Source of the DNA: Linanthus parryae
Lineage: Eukaryota; Streptophyta; Magnoliopsida; Ericales; Polemoniaceae
Direction: 5' to 3'
NCBI GenBank assembly: GCA_023055425.1
Contig: JALGPY010000003.1
Span: 16,551,001 to 16,615,000 of the forward strand
Length of the DNA stretch: 64,000 nt
In this document: piece after piece, positions 21,401 to 32,413 of the stretch
Layout of the letters: each line of letters opens with the position of its first letter
Position numbering within the stretch: the first letter of the stretch is position 1
Program-made: the position numbers and the translations under genes
The notes under the pieces: generated by a model
Database searches by the model: none
Seen by the model: the letters and a program-made list of their open reading frames with translations, nothing else
What the model was told of the DNA's origin: nothing

Positions 21401-22120
21401 TACTTTAGGACCTCCTGAGGAAAATATCTGATGAGCTATGGATTGATAACAAAGCAACGAAATACAGTGCAGCGAAACTTATCCTCTACTGTGAAGCCGA
21501 TATAAGTTATCAAAATAAGGACACCCAAACTGTTCCAACACAATGCATATTCATATTACATTCATCTTATTCTCTATTTCACCTCCGGGATTGAACTAAA
21601 AATTGACAAAGACAGGTCATTCATGATTTTCCACAATTCCTCCTAGTATGTAAGTTTAACTAAACTAACACAGTCTCTACCATCATACTAATGAAACAGG
21701 CACATGTAGCACATGATAGCTCCATCTACTAGTTCAAACGATTCAAAACCCTTTGAAGATAACAAAGTATGGTCTGACTGAGTCAAGGTTTTCGACTTAC
21801 CATGGACACATATCTACCAGAACATCCTAATGAAAAAAAAACAAAAAAAAAAAAAAACAAAAAAAAACAAATTTAAACCATTTTATCAGCTTTGGCGTCC
21901 TCATTTTGCAGTTAACAAGACTATTTTGAATTATATGTGATATAGCACCAGTCTGAAAGAACAAAACAGATCTAAAAAATCAATCAAGTCATACTACAAA
22001 CTAAATCCACAAACAAAACAGATCTAAAAAACGCAGAATAAAAGTTTCGAGAAGTATACGTTCAAATCCTCAAGTTGGAAATATTCGTAGAGGGTACAAA
22101 TCGAGCCATACCTAAATTCG
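18500..22120 (-). other. CACTA interior, intron-like, unassigned
   Basis: AT-rich sequence without long ORFs. A minus-strand stretch around 20,150-20,060 can be read as MWPIVILMANAAQSVSGIL and could be an exon, but no family was recognised. A poly-A/C tract occurs at 21,832-21,870. I see no transposase. Confidence 0.3.
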
Positions 22121-22420
22121 ATGTTTAGAACGCTTGAGATAGACCTGGAGCGATTAAAGAATGAAGTCCACAGTAGGGCTAGGGCACAGGATGCCGACCA
22201 GGGCTGGATCGGGGAGAAGAAATTGGGTAAATCAGACAATTGTTCGCCAAGACGGAAACCTGAGAGAGACGATTATTCAGAGAAAGAAGAGAGAGAGGCA
22301 GAGGGATTTCCGAAGAGCGATTGTGAAGAGAGCGGGGAGATGAAATTAGGAACTCAGCGAAGTGGGGATATGAAATTGGGTAAAAAAATTGAGGGGGAAA
22401 GAGGCTACTTATAGGAAGTG
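22121..22420 (-). promoter_or_regulatory. Probable promoter and 5' exon of the CACTA-borne gene
   Basis: Reading the minus strand from 22,420, a TATA-like CTATAAGTAG is followed by pyrimidine-rich sequence and a candidate donor TTTAG|GTATGG near 22,116. This looks like a 5' UTR exon next to the right subterminal region, the usual place for a CACTA promoter. The open reading on the opposite strand is highly charged and probably fortuitous. Confidence 0.35.
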
Positions 22421-22694
22421 TTTTGAGGCATTAAAATTAATCACGCTTATATACACATGCGGCATTAACTTATTAGTGCCGTCATTCAAGACGGAGTTGC
22501 GGTCATCGTAATGACGCTTTCGGCTAGTAAAAACAGCATTAAATTTTATAGCCGTAAAACTTATCACATGCGGCATTATAAAACATGCCGTCCAAATTAA
22601 TGCTGCTTTAGCTCCGAATTTTTGTAGTGAACCCCGGGACTGCTTTTCTGCTCTGGCTTATGCTCTGGTAGTGATTGTCTCTTTGTGACCCCTC

Positions 22695-22703
22695 TTATTT
22701 ATC
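22695..22703 (-). promoter_or_regulatory. TATA-like box of the old LTR
   Basis: The minus strand reads GGATAAATAAG. It lies 86 bp downstream (minus sense) of the nearest TG-centred palindrome of the U3 array. Confidence 0.5.
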
Positions 22704-22788
22704 CTGCCACAGTTTCAAAAACTGATGTCTGAATTCACCATTCTGCCCCTGTCTGAACCGCCTCAGGAAGGTTTTGCAAATCTTGACA

Positions 22789-23390
22789 TGCGTTTGAACG
22801 CAGCAGGGCTCCATCTGAAAGCAACTCCTGGCGTTGGGTTTGACCGTTGAATTTTTCTTCCTTGCGTTTGAACGCAGAGGGGTTGCGTTTGAACGTAGTC
22901 TGCGTCTAAACGTAGCTGTCCTGCGTCTCAACGCAGCTTCCTCTACTTTTCTGATTTGCCATGTCTGTTTGAATTTTTCTGCACATTGACTTCCAGCGTC
23001 TGAACGCAGGGTCTGGGTTTGAACGCAGACAGCTTCAGTCCCTTAGCCAAATTTCTTACGATTCTGTGTCTGTCTCTAGATACCTGCGTCTGAACGTAGG
23101 TTGACTGAAATTGAACGCAACTTCTGACTTGTGACATTTTTCTGCCTTATTTCTTGCGTTTGAACACTCGATCTTGCATTTGAACGCAGCTGCGTTTGGA
23201 CGCAGGGCTTGCGTTCGCCAAATATTGCCCTTTTCGTCCTCCTTGACTCAGTTTTTGCGTTTGGACACCAATCTTGCATTCAGAAGGAAGTTATTTTGGA
23301 CTCCGGGGTTGCATTTGGACGCGGGAATTGCGTTTTAACGCAGGGGTTGCGTTTGAACGCAGCCCTTCTGCGTCTGAACGCAACTCAACA
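22789..23390 (-). repeat. Dispersed array of CTGCGTTTGAACGCAG palindromes
   Basis: About 17 copies or variants of a 16-bp near-perfect palindrome (7-bp arms, TG centre) lie in 600 bp, irregularly spaced. Changes are often C/T at the third base of the left arm, or G for A in the right arm. They lie in the U3 of the old minus-strand LTR. They could be protein-binding sites or hairpins. Confidence 0.85.
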
Positions 23391-24149
23391 ACAGCTCCAA
23401 CTTTAAAAGCCGTATTTCTTCGTCCGATCTCCGATTTAACTCAGTGACCTATCGTTGGGAAGATCATGAAGTCTACTTTCATTTTCCCTCAGTCTCACTC
23501 AAAAATTTCTTGTAGAACTGAGGTTATGATCGAAATAGTGGAAACTGGTCATTCTACCTTCTCCAAATTTACGTCTCTTTACTCCACTTGAGCGTTTCTT
23601 TGTTTTCGAAGTTCGTTTCATTCCTCAAATCAACCACTCAGCATATGTTCCCATCATGAAAACATGAACAACCATACCAATGATTATATTTGCAAAATAA
23701 CATCAAATTATGCATGAAAACGCCCGAATTTCACAATTAAGCTCAAACTCATGTTTTTCATAGTAGAGAGGCGTTGTTGGCTAAAATGTGGTCAATCTTA
23801 TGGAAACTCAGCTTAGTACATTCTAATAGATGCTTACAGATAACTCATAAATGGGAGTCATCGGGAATTTCCAACCGAATCACAGTATTCCAATTTCCGT
23901 TAACAAACATTTCATCAAGAAATATCCATTTTATCCATAAGAATCAACCATATCGCATGCATCCAAGACTTTAAGTGTGGACCTCATCAAGTTGTCTCTT
24001 CTCTCTATGACATACATTGCTTATTTCCATTCCCCAAGGCCACTCATTTATGTGGTTCTATACTTGGTCACTTGTATTGTTGTTGTTTTCCCCTTTATTT
24101 TATGAACACGTTGTGATCATCCCTCATCATCAACCTCTACCTACACTTA

Positions 24150-25075
24150 GCAAAGTTGATGCTTCTTTATGTGTTCTACACAGACGACCATTAGCTATGG
24201 TGGTGCTTATATATGTGGACGATGTCTTGATTACAGACAGTGACAATCATTTCATTTCCACTTTGGTGACTCATATGTCTACTGTATTTACAATGAAGGA
24301 TCTTGGTTATGTGTCATACTTCCTTGGTATTCAGATTAGGACAAATGATCAGGGTTACCATTTCCTGCAAACCAAGTATGCCTATAGATCTTCTAGAGAA
24401 AGCAGGAATGAGGGATTGTGGACCATGTGTTTCTCCAATGTCTCCAACTAGTGTCGACACCGAATACATGAAGCCTTTCCCTCACATATCTATGTACAGA
24501 AGTTTAGTATATGCATTGCAGTATTTGACTGTGACAAGTGCTGGCATTCAGTTTGAAGTGAAGAATGTGTGTCAGCATTTGCATAATCCTAGACATTGTG
24601 ACCACATGGGAGTAACGAGGATACTGAGATATGTAAAATGAACAATCAACTATGGTCTCCAATTTAAACAAAGTAATTTCAACATTACTGCATTTTCTGA
24701 TGTAGACTCGGCAGAAGATTCTGAAGATAGATGGAGTACTACTGGATTTTGTGTGTTCTTGGGTACCAATTTGATTTCTTGGGGCTTTAAGAAACAGAAC
24801 ACCGTATCTAGGAGTTGTACAAAAGCTAAGTATAGAGAAATGGCTTCTACGGGCACTGAGATTAAATAGTTGAGCTTGTTTTGGGTACCAAACCTCGTAT
24901 CAAATCTCAACTTCTATATGATAATGTCTCTGCCCTATTCTTGTGCACCAATCCCATATTCCATGCTAAAAGTAAGCACATTGAAATATATTTCCATTTC
25001 GTGAGAGATCAAGTGATAAGAAAGCAGCTTCAAGATCTCATATTGCCTCCAAACTACAACTGGTTGGTGTATTTA
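24150..25075 (+). pseudogene. Ty1/copia reverse transcriptase-RNase H fragment
   Basis: The plus strand encodes SKVDASLCVLHRRPLAMVVL, then the catalytic IYVDDVLIT, MKDLGYVSYFLGIQI and, after a frameshift, GMRDCGPCVSPMSPT and YRSLVYALQYLTVT. Next are the RNase H motifs FSDVDSAEDSEDRWSTTGFC and CTKAKYREMAS. Frames change near 24,400, and stops occur at 24,639 and 24,870. This is the 3' third of a copia pol. The 5' part is missing, probably lost at the boundary with the old LTR. Confidence 0.9.
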
Positions 25076-25185
25076 TAAAGGCTCTACCAATTGCAGCTTT
25101 TCTGAAAGTGCTTCCTCAGCTCTCTCTTTGTTCCTTTACTTCAACACAAAGTTTTCAGAATCACTAGAATAGAAGGGGCTAGTTT

Positions 25186-25373
25186 GAGGTAGGATATAAG
25201 ATAACAAGGATGTAATTAAAATAAATGTAGAAGTTAGGGACTACCAGTGCAATTATTAGTTAGCTGAGTAGCAGATTGTTAGTTGGGTATATATTCTCCC
25301 TGTATATACCCATGTTGATGTAATGTGAAGTATTGTTACAGAATTGAAAACGCACTGAGTGCGGTTTTCTTCA
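25186..25373 (+). repeat. Possible 3' LTR of the copia fragment
   Basis: It follows a purine-rich GAAGGGGCTAG and starts TGAGGTAGG. It contains GTATATATTC/CTGTATATACC and ends TTTTCTTCA. Position and length fit a short copia LTR, but no second copy is in the window to prove it. Confidence 0.4.
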
Positions 25374-25811
25374 ACGGGTTCTATTTCGAGTTAAGGAATT
25401 ATGTATACGAAGGAAACAACAATTAAATATCAAAGTTGGTCAAGCACCAAAATGACAAGAATCTAACCTCTGTTATGAAGATGAATAAACCATAGCTGCA
25501 TTTGCGGGATTGGACAAACACTATGATCCGATCACCAAAAAGAAGAGAAAAATGAAACATGCACACAACTGGAAAGAGAAACGGGAGAGAAATGTTATTC
25601 AAAGATCTCAGATTGCAAAAGACTGGGGAAGAATACAAATGAAGAAGAGAGCGCAGGTTTTATATCAACCAAAGACACTATAATCTTTTAGGTCTATTAA
25701 TTAAAAAACAATTAATAGCTACTCCGCAAAACACCATCGTTTGACCTCTACTCACTATCACACAGTAACACTCCACGACTTCTCATTATTTCAGACTTTC
25801 AGTACACACCT

Positions 25812-26169
25812 CTACTGACTATCAGCCTGAGGAGGAAGATAGAGATCAATTCCTTTAGGTGTTGCATCGTCCTCAATAAGAGACGAAGGGCTGAACTATC
25901 CATCTTCACCGTTATTTCCTTTCCCTTCAGTAGGGAAGTACCCAGCCAAATCCGTCTTCCCTTCCTCCCTAGCTCTGATGTGAATATGTAATGCTTTCTT
26001 TTTCTAACTCCTTTAAAACGAGTCTCCAAAAACAAAATGTGAATGTGTAATCAGAATAAGGCTTTCTAAAAACTCTACTTTAATAAAATGAAGTAGAGCT
26101 TACGTATTGCTTGATGCAACGGTGGTTTGGCTACCACTGCTGGTGGCACTTAGTGCTTTTTGAAGACAT
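25812..26169 (-). pseudogene. AP2/ERF-like pseudogene, left arm
   Basis: A short gene model: ATG at 26,169 (MSSKSTK), a probable intron with donor AATAC|GTAAGC, then ETRFKGVRKRKHYIFTSELG and RRIWLGTSL, which match the start and WLGTF core of the AP2 DNA-binding domain. The C terminus in another frame reads IDLYLPPQADSQ before the stop at 25,812. A stop in exon 1, a lost acceptor AG and a frameshift show it is broken. AP2/ERF proteins are plant transcription factors. This domain is shorter than usual, so assignment rests on the GVRKR...WLGT core. Confidence 0.55.
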
Positions 26170-26993
26170 CCTGCCACAAGGTTGTGATTTTAGTGGATAC
26201 TGAATGCGGGGTTGGACAATTTGAGGGGTAAAAATAGTGGTAGGCAGGGGCCATGGGTGTTTATAATATGCATCTGGAACATAGCAAAGTCACATGTTGT
26301 TTAGGTCTTGCTCAGTATTGTGTAGTTGAGAATGATATGACGTAAAGCACTTTGTGAAATCAGATTTCTGCAGGTACCAATTTAAAACTTTGTTTGCGTT
26401 TGTTTATACATTAATGACTCGATTTGAAATAACATTGATTTTTCATTAATAAATAATCTATTAATAACCTGTGTGACCGTAAGCAGGGATTTTAGGATCA
26501 TTGACGAAACTGAGGTAATTAATATCGGGCCAAACTTCAACCAGGGGTGCTTTGTCCGACCGACTTTATTATTTTGAATTGGCTCGATATTAATCATTGC
26601 AGCTACGTCAATTAGCCTAAAATCCGTGTTTCGGGTCACATCAGGTATAAGTAATCTACTAATGGAAACATCAATATTATTTCAAATCGAGTCGTTAATG
26701 TATGAACAAACTCAAATGAAAGTTAAACTTAGTACCTGCTTAAATTTCAACTCTCGTGAAATTCAATATTCAGGTGTACAACAATTCTCAACAGCTTGCA
26801 TATTCAAAATGCAAATCTTAACAGCATGCATTCTCAACCACCTAGAGCAATCATATTCAACACGAAATAGAAAACAGTTGAGTTTGCTATGTGCCAGGTG
26901 CATATTATAAACACCCCCTTCCTACCACTATTTAAACCCCCCAAACTGTCGAATCCCATGCCCAAATTCACAAATCTCGTCCTGGTGGGGAGG

Positions 26994-27320
26994 ATGTCTT
27001 CAGCAGCGGTAGCCAAAACACAGCTTCAAAGGAGCATCAAACGGAATCGCAGTTTACATCATTTCATCAAATTATTGTTTTGAGAAATCCGTATTTTAGT
27101 AACATATTTTATTGTTTTTGCAGACTCGTTTTTAGAGGAGTCAGAAAAAAGTACATGCACATTTACATCAGAGCTAGAAAGGAAGGGAAGACGGATTTGG
27201 CTGGGTACCTTCATCATCCGGTTCGTGAAGCCGGAAAAGAATGGAAATGTCAACAAAGATGGATGGCGATAACCTACATGAATCGATCTCAATCTTCCTC
27301 CTCAGGCTGGAAGTGAGTAG
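26994..27320 (+). pseudogene. AP2/ERF-like pseudogene with EAR-type tail, right arm
   Basis: The mirror copy opens with MSSAAVAKTQLQRSIKRNRS at 26,994. After an intron ending TTTTTGCAG (27,122) it reads TRLFRGVRKK and, one frame over, TSELERKGRRIWLGTF. The 3' end encodes IDLNLPPQAGSE and a stop at 27,318-27,320. DLNLPP fits the DLNxxP repression (EAR) motif, so the parent gene was probably a small repressor-type AP2/ERF factor. Frameshifts in the AP2 block make this copy non-functional as read. Confidence 0.55.
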
Positions 27321-27992
27321 AGGTGTGTACTGAATAATAAGAAGAGGTGATAAGTGAAACGTTGTCGTATAGGTCAAGTGATGGTGTTTTGCGGAGTAGC
27401 TATTAATCGTTGTTTAATTAGTAGACCTAAAGATTAGAGTGTCTTTGGTTAATATAAAACCTTCAATCTCATCTTCATTTGTATTCTTCTTTTCTTTTTG
27501 TTCATGTTTCTTTCTTCTTTTCTTTTTGGCAGTAGGATCATAATTTTTGTTCGATCCGGAACTATTATGGTTCATTGTTATAAGGAAATTTATATTCAGT
27601 AACTAAAGTTCGATTCTTCTAATTTTGGTGCTCGACTGAGATAGATATCTAATTTTTTGCTTTATTTGTATCTCTGCTCATGTATTCAGAATAGTACTCT
27701 TGGGTTGGTTCTTATATATGTTGATATTTAAGGCCACACATTTGTTTGTGTAGTCCTTTACTTTATTGAAAATAGTTTCAATTAATCATTGTAATAAGCA
27801 CCAAGTTATCAGATTATTGTATTACAAAAATGTGAATGCTCTGCCAAAAAAATAGCACGATTGGAGCTAGTTGACCATGGGTGTGGATGATTTGTCAATT
27901 GGTTAACCAATCCAAGCAATAAAATGAACAAGAACTCTTACTGAGGGACTACTGAAGGTGTATGTTGGACATTTTCTTAAATTGTTGTTTGC

Positions 27993-28083
<91 letters not shown>
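27993..28083. repeat. (TAA)n microsatellite, about 30 units
   Basis: An uninterrupted AAT/TAA trinucleotide run of about 90 bp. It should be highly length-polymorphic between individuals. Confidence 0.98.
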
Positions 28084-28640
28084 TTGAAATACCGTTATTG
28101 ATGTTTAACTTAATCACTGTCTTCTTGTTATTTTATTTAAGTTTTAATTTTTTATAGTAAATAACATCAAATTTTATCATACAAAGAGTGTAATCTATTA
28201 GATTTCACAAGTTCACAAAATGTACTCGTTTATTTTTATCGAATAATGCAGAGTATTAACGAATCTTATGTAATATAATTTGTTCAGGAGTTTTATCATT
28301 TTAATATTTTAAAATATCCAAAAGATGTACTCCCACATGTACATCCTTTGGGTATTTTAAAATATACAATAAAAAAGTTGAAGTTATGATCCTTTAAAGA
28401 AATTGCACGACCATTCTAATATTGGTAAGTTGTAACTGCTTTAACATAAGTGGAGTGGTGGAGAAAATTTAGGTTAGATAATGGAGATATTTTACGATTG
28501 TTGAAATTAATTTTACAAAACTAACTTCCACACTACTCTTAACTTTTTTGGCAAGAGGTTGGGGAAATTTTGGAAAAATCAAAACTCGACATGCCCTTAA
28601 AATTGATAGCACCAAATCAGGTGTTTAAATATTACGATGG
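28084..28640. other. AT-rich stretch, nothing recognised
   Basis: No coding or repeat signature is seen apart from a small inverted pair (AAAGGATGTACATGTGGGAG and its inverse near 28,320-28,350). Confidence 0.3.
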
Positions 28641-28649
28641 TTAATTCGT

Positions 28650-29730
28650 AAACACCTCATTCTGTTTGCTTTGGAAGTTTCCTCCAAAGTGCTTGGTACC
28701 CCGTACTCTGCCTCTAATACTCTCCAGGATGCCCCTAGATGGATTGCCACCAAGAATGGGAACTTCTCCATGGCTTCTTGCCTTAGCAACATCAATTCTT
28801 GGTCCATCTCACCAATGTCCCCTCTAGGAAGTGGATTTGGTCTCTCAAGCCCCCTCTAAGCTAGCTGGCTACGAACTTCTTTCTAAAGCCCTTAGCCTTA
28901 GCATACCAAACCTTTGGAGGCTTGGAGGCTTTGGATGCCCTGTCTGTGACGTTAAAGTTGTCACTTGTTTAGAGACTGCATATTGCCTTAGCAAGCTTCT
29001 GGCATGCCATTGGCTACCCCGCAAGCCTTCCCCTCAATTACCACCATCCTTTCATTGGCTGGTTGTTTCAAAATGGCTCTTCCAAATGGCTTATCTCAGA
29101 AAGCCATGATTAATTTATGTTTTCTCTTTAGCTGCTGGGGGATTTGGAAAAGAATAAAATTACATTATCTTTGGCAATACAGATATACCCTTAACATTAC
29201 ATGGTTAGTTTAGCCAGTGACCAATGATGTAAAGGAGTTGGATGTTTTACACTGATTGCTATAGCTCAGAGCCCCCAAAACGCACTGTGAGAAACAACTG
29301 GCAAATTCAGAACATGGTTTTCTAAAACTAAATATACTAATAGATGACAGATGTGGTATTGGTGTATTAGTAAAAATGAGGATTGTTGGATTGCAAGCAT
29401 CTCAACTAAGGCTTCATGTTCTTTTCCTCTAGTTGTTGAGGCTCTTGCTCTTAACTGGTCTCCTATTAGCCTGTACCATAAACTGTGTGCGTTTGATTGC
29501 TGAACATGACTGCAGTGAGCTTATTGAACTATTCTAGTCTATTCCAAGTTCTCACCCAGCGAAAGTTATCGTGTGTGACTGCAGGCTGTTGGTCATTAAG
29601 TTTACCCAATTTCAGTTACAGTATTGGCACATGGAGACCTTAGTTGCTCACAAGTTGGTTGAGAAGGCAACCATCATCCTGAACTCTACTGCTGCCTATA
29701 GAATTAGCAGTATTACTAATATTAGTTGTA
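28650..29730 (+). pseudogene. LINE (L1-type) 3' fragment: zf-RVT and RNase H region
   Basis: Stepwise reading of the plus strand gives the reverse-transcriptase-associated zinc region (PNLWRLGGFGCPVCDVKVVT, SIHW/GCFKMALPNGLSQKAM and FSCWGIWKRI). It is followed by an RVT_3-type RNase H (CSFPLVVEALALNWSPI, then CDCRLLVIKFTQFQLQYWHM and AHKLVEKATI). All are in different frames with many stops. This order is the C-terminal end of plant L1 ORF2. The fragment is old and non-functional. Confidence 0.7.
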
Positions 29731-29875
29731 TTACTAATACACTAATCGCATGTGTTTTAACTCCATGACCATCCAGACGTTGAACTCTGCTGCTGCTTTT
29801 AATATTAGTAGTATTACTGTTTTTCTATCTCTTTAACTGTGTTTTGGCTCCACGACCCTCCAGATGTTGGAGAGG
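29675..29875. repeat. Imperfect tandem duplication of about 100 bp
   Basis: Two consecutive units share GAACTCTRCTGCTGC, ATTAGYAGTATTACT, GTGTTTTRRCTCCA and GACCMTCCAGAYGTTG in the same order. It lies just downstream of the LINE fragment. Confidence 0.7.
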
Positions 29876-29899
29876 CTTTGAATTCTGATAGTATTTAAG

Positions 29900-32076
29900 T
29901 GCTCTATCAGACATTGTGTTATTAAACTTCAAAATTAGAAAATGTTTTCCAGACACGTGCATTTCAACTGAAAATTGAATGTCTTTTCTTACAAAGTTAG
30001 AAGTTTCATTATGTGAAATTTCTAGTTAAAAAATTCTCTAAATATAATCCTCACTTTGATGTAATTCTCTAAAAACACTTAGTTTGTTTTTCTGTTTGTT
30101 TATTTTTATTTTTATTTTATATTTTTATTAAATTACTTCATGCTATATACAAGGCAAAAAGGCACTAAATAACAAAGAGCAGACAGGAAAATGCTACAAT
30201 AATCGTGGCATCACAAAATTTGTATTACTTACTCCCACATACTGCGCAGTTCCATGATAGAAATTAGTTAAACTAATTTCATAAATTTCATAACAATCTC
30301 ATAGGCAACACAGTACTTGAATATGTTGTAATAGAGGAATGTAGTTCATAACACATACCCATATCTTTGTGGAGGGAAGCTGAAAGGAGAAATGTCATGG
30401 GCATCCATCTTGCTTTGTTGTACATGATCTGAATCAAATTGAGAAACTACAAAACAAAATACAAAATAAACTAATTAATCAACAAGCTCCGTTGACACAA
30501 GAAATTAGATCATTCGAGATCCATAAACAACAAATGTAATATTAGTGTAACGACTGAGTACATTTTCACAGTACATTTTCAAGTTAAGAATATGTAATGC
30601 ATGTAATCTCAATAAACATTAAATCTTGTCATGGGTTTCTTCAGTTTGTCGTAAAATATGGATGGACCAATTGAATCACGCCTGGATCACCCTTGATGGA
30701 ATGCTTATTGCATCTGCTCCATATCTAAACAAACTTGCAAAATCGGATTTGCTCCAATAAGTTTTAAACAACTCTAACATGTATCTGATCTGTTGATCAG
30801 TTTAAGATATGCAATCTCAAGATCCAGTCAAGTTAGGATCATCTACCTATTTATAGATAGTCCGTTCTCTACGAATCATAGTTTACAATTTAGGAATACA
30901 CACAGGTAAGTCGGATGTAAATGCAAATCAACTATGTCAAAAGTAAAAGCTTCTACTAACAGCATCTGCGATGGCTAATTCTATAATTTGAAGCCGTCCC
31001 AATCAAACTTGTTGACATTTACCAAGTAAGGTTCGATCTGGGTTATGTGGACTTAGTCAAATCCAGATCTGACCCGATTCATTTTTTAGATCACATTTCC
31101 TGAATTGCTTTTCATTTCTTCTCCACTATCAAATATGTAACCATAACTTATCACGATTCTATATGAATCAGAAGGAGAACAAGTCTTTCAGTCATAAATA
31201 CACATTTGATCGTATTGAAAGGTATCGATATGCAAAATTACTTATATATACACTTCCTAGTAAATCAACTCATCCTCATAACTGAAATGTCGAGTATATT
31301 TACCTTATGCATTGAACAAAATCCTGGGTATCCGTAAGCGCTGGATATACATATAAATCATAAAGAACTTAAAATTTGATTCAAAAGTTGCATAATTTCA
31401 GAAGGTAACACTTGCAGATCTCACAAGTTAAGAAACAACTCCAACTATTTCCAAGCATATTCATTCGGACAAGTGCATCGCAATGATGAATATTCGAATA
31501 TAGACATATTTGAGGACAAGTGCGGCGGGGAAGGTAGACATATAGGCGAACCCTAAATCTGTGTAGTTTAAGATCAACGTGTTGGTCAAAAATTTATATC
31601 TGATCCAACACAAAACAGCCCATGGACGATCTCCGGCCCACGAGGCTTGAGAATCCCAAGCATAAGAAGTCCAAGAGCCAAGAACGAGAGAGGGGCCCAT
31701 GACCCTAGTGGATAGAGACGACCTCTATCTCCAACCATTGCTCTTTTCCCCCTCCCCACGGGCCCACCAATTTCCCTCTCTCCCTCTCCCAAACTATTAC
31801 TCATTTACAACCGATCTCCTCCCCCCGCTTAATAAAGTCTCTTTTTTACTGTGTTTTCAAAATATTTAATAAATAAAATTGTTAATTATCACAAAAACAA
31901 GATATATCACATTGACAAGAAAATAAAACGAATATTTTCATAAATATTTTGTTCAATTATTGAGAAAATATTATCTATTTCTTTTGATAATGAAAATAAT
32001 AATTAAAATATATTAATTTAAAAACAGATATTATAATTATAAAATATTATTAAGTGTAATTTGCATATCCCAAAAT
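29900..32076. other. AT-rich stretch, nothing recognised
   Basis: About 2.2 kb without a supportable gene. The minus reading around 31,800-31,460 is open but shows no family. The region has intron-like base composition. Confidence 0.3.
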
Positions 32077-32086
32077 TGGATTAAAT

Positions 32087-32196
32087 GTAGATAGGGTGGT
32101 AGCTCAAGTGGTAGAGCGTTGAGAGCTCTTGCATGAGGTTCCAGGTTCAAACACGGTTGACAATAAAATAAAACAATTTCTCAAAAAAAAAAAAAA
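32087..32196 (+). mobile_element. tRNA-derived SINE with target duplications
   Basis: The 110-bp body contains an internal RNA polymerase III promoter: box A TAGCTCAAGTGG (32,100-32,111) and box B GGTTCAAACAC (32,144-32,154), 32 nt apart as in tRNA genes. It ends in an A-rich tail of 14 A. It is flanked by the perfect 10-bp duplication TGGATTAAAT (32,077-32,086 and 32,197-32,206). It is a very short SINE with a tRNA head and hardly any body. A tRNA gene is excluded by the missing acceptor-stem pairing and the tail. Confidence 0.85.
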
Positions 32197-32413
32197 TGGA
32201 TTAAATAGTCACCATGGACGGGGGAGGGGGATGTTGGGGGAAAATGCATCCTAACCATCCACCACCCATGTCTAAAATCACTCCAACTCTCTCCCCTCTC
32301 ATGGTTTGACATGAACCGTATTTTTATACGTCCCCCCCCCCCCCCCCCCCACCCCGCCTCTTTCATGGTTGGAGATGTTCTAAGGCGAGGCCATGTTGTT
32401 GAAGCTCTCGTAA

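Larger units (their letters stand above)
17702..22629. mobile_element. CACTA (En/Spm-like) transposon without visible transposase
   Basis: The ends are CACTACAAAAAATCGG and, inverted, CACTACAAAAATTCGG (16 bp, one mismatch). The 3-bp duplication AAC occurs at 17,699-17,701 and 22,630-22,632. Both subterminal regions (about 17,715-17,940 and 22,425-22,600) are packed with copies of GCGGCATTA in both directions, the type of subterminal repeat bound by CACTA TnpA-like proteins. No TnpD-type DDE transposase was recognised in the 4.9 kb. The interior looks like introns and exons of a minus-strand gene. It inserted into the old LTR. Confidence 0.93.
2885..23760 (-). repeat. Old 5' LTR (minus orientation), split by two later insertions
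   Basis: The segments are 2,885-3,301, 17,265-17,698 and 22,633 to about 23,760, roughly 2 kb once the insertions are removed. The left end TGACAC abuts a tRNA-Asp type PBS, so on the minus strand the LTR ends in GTGTCA. The right end is uncertain; a terminus near TTTTTCA at about 23,760 is possible. The U3 part (22,790-23,390) carries many CTGCGTTTGAACGCAG-like palindromes and lies upstream of a TATA-like box at 22,695. It resembles the 52-63 kb LTRs in layout but not in sequence, so it is a different family. Confidence 0.6.
25400..27640. repeat. 2.2-kb imperfect palindrome with AP2/ERF-like pseudogenes
   Basis: The left arm (about 25,400-26,530) matches the reverse complement of the right arm (about 26,570-27,640) along most of its length. 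Examples are TTTGCTATGT...GCATATTATAAACACC near 26,884 and its inverse near 26,285, and the ACTCGATTTGAAATAA segments at 26,416 and 26,690. The centre is near 26,550 and almost no spacer remains. The arms have diverged visibly, so the duplication is old. Transcription across it would give a long hairpin RNA. Confidence 0.85.

Noticed and set aside
32087..32160. Functional tRNA gene
   Set aside because: Box A and box B are present, but there is no acceptor-stem pairing or clear anticodon arm, and the A tail and 10-bp duplications show a SINE.
32331..32350. Poly-C, poly-G, poly-A and (TG)n runs (also 35,570; 35,657; 38,908; 40,247; 46,013; 47,527)
   Set aside because: Simple homopolymer or dinucleotide tracts, useful as markers but without evidence of function. 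Their exact lengths may also suffer from sequencing error.
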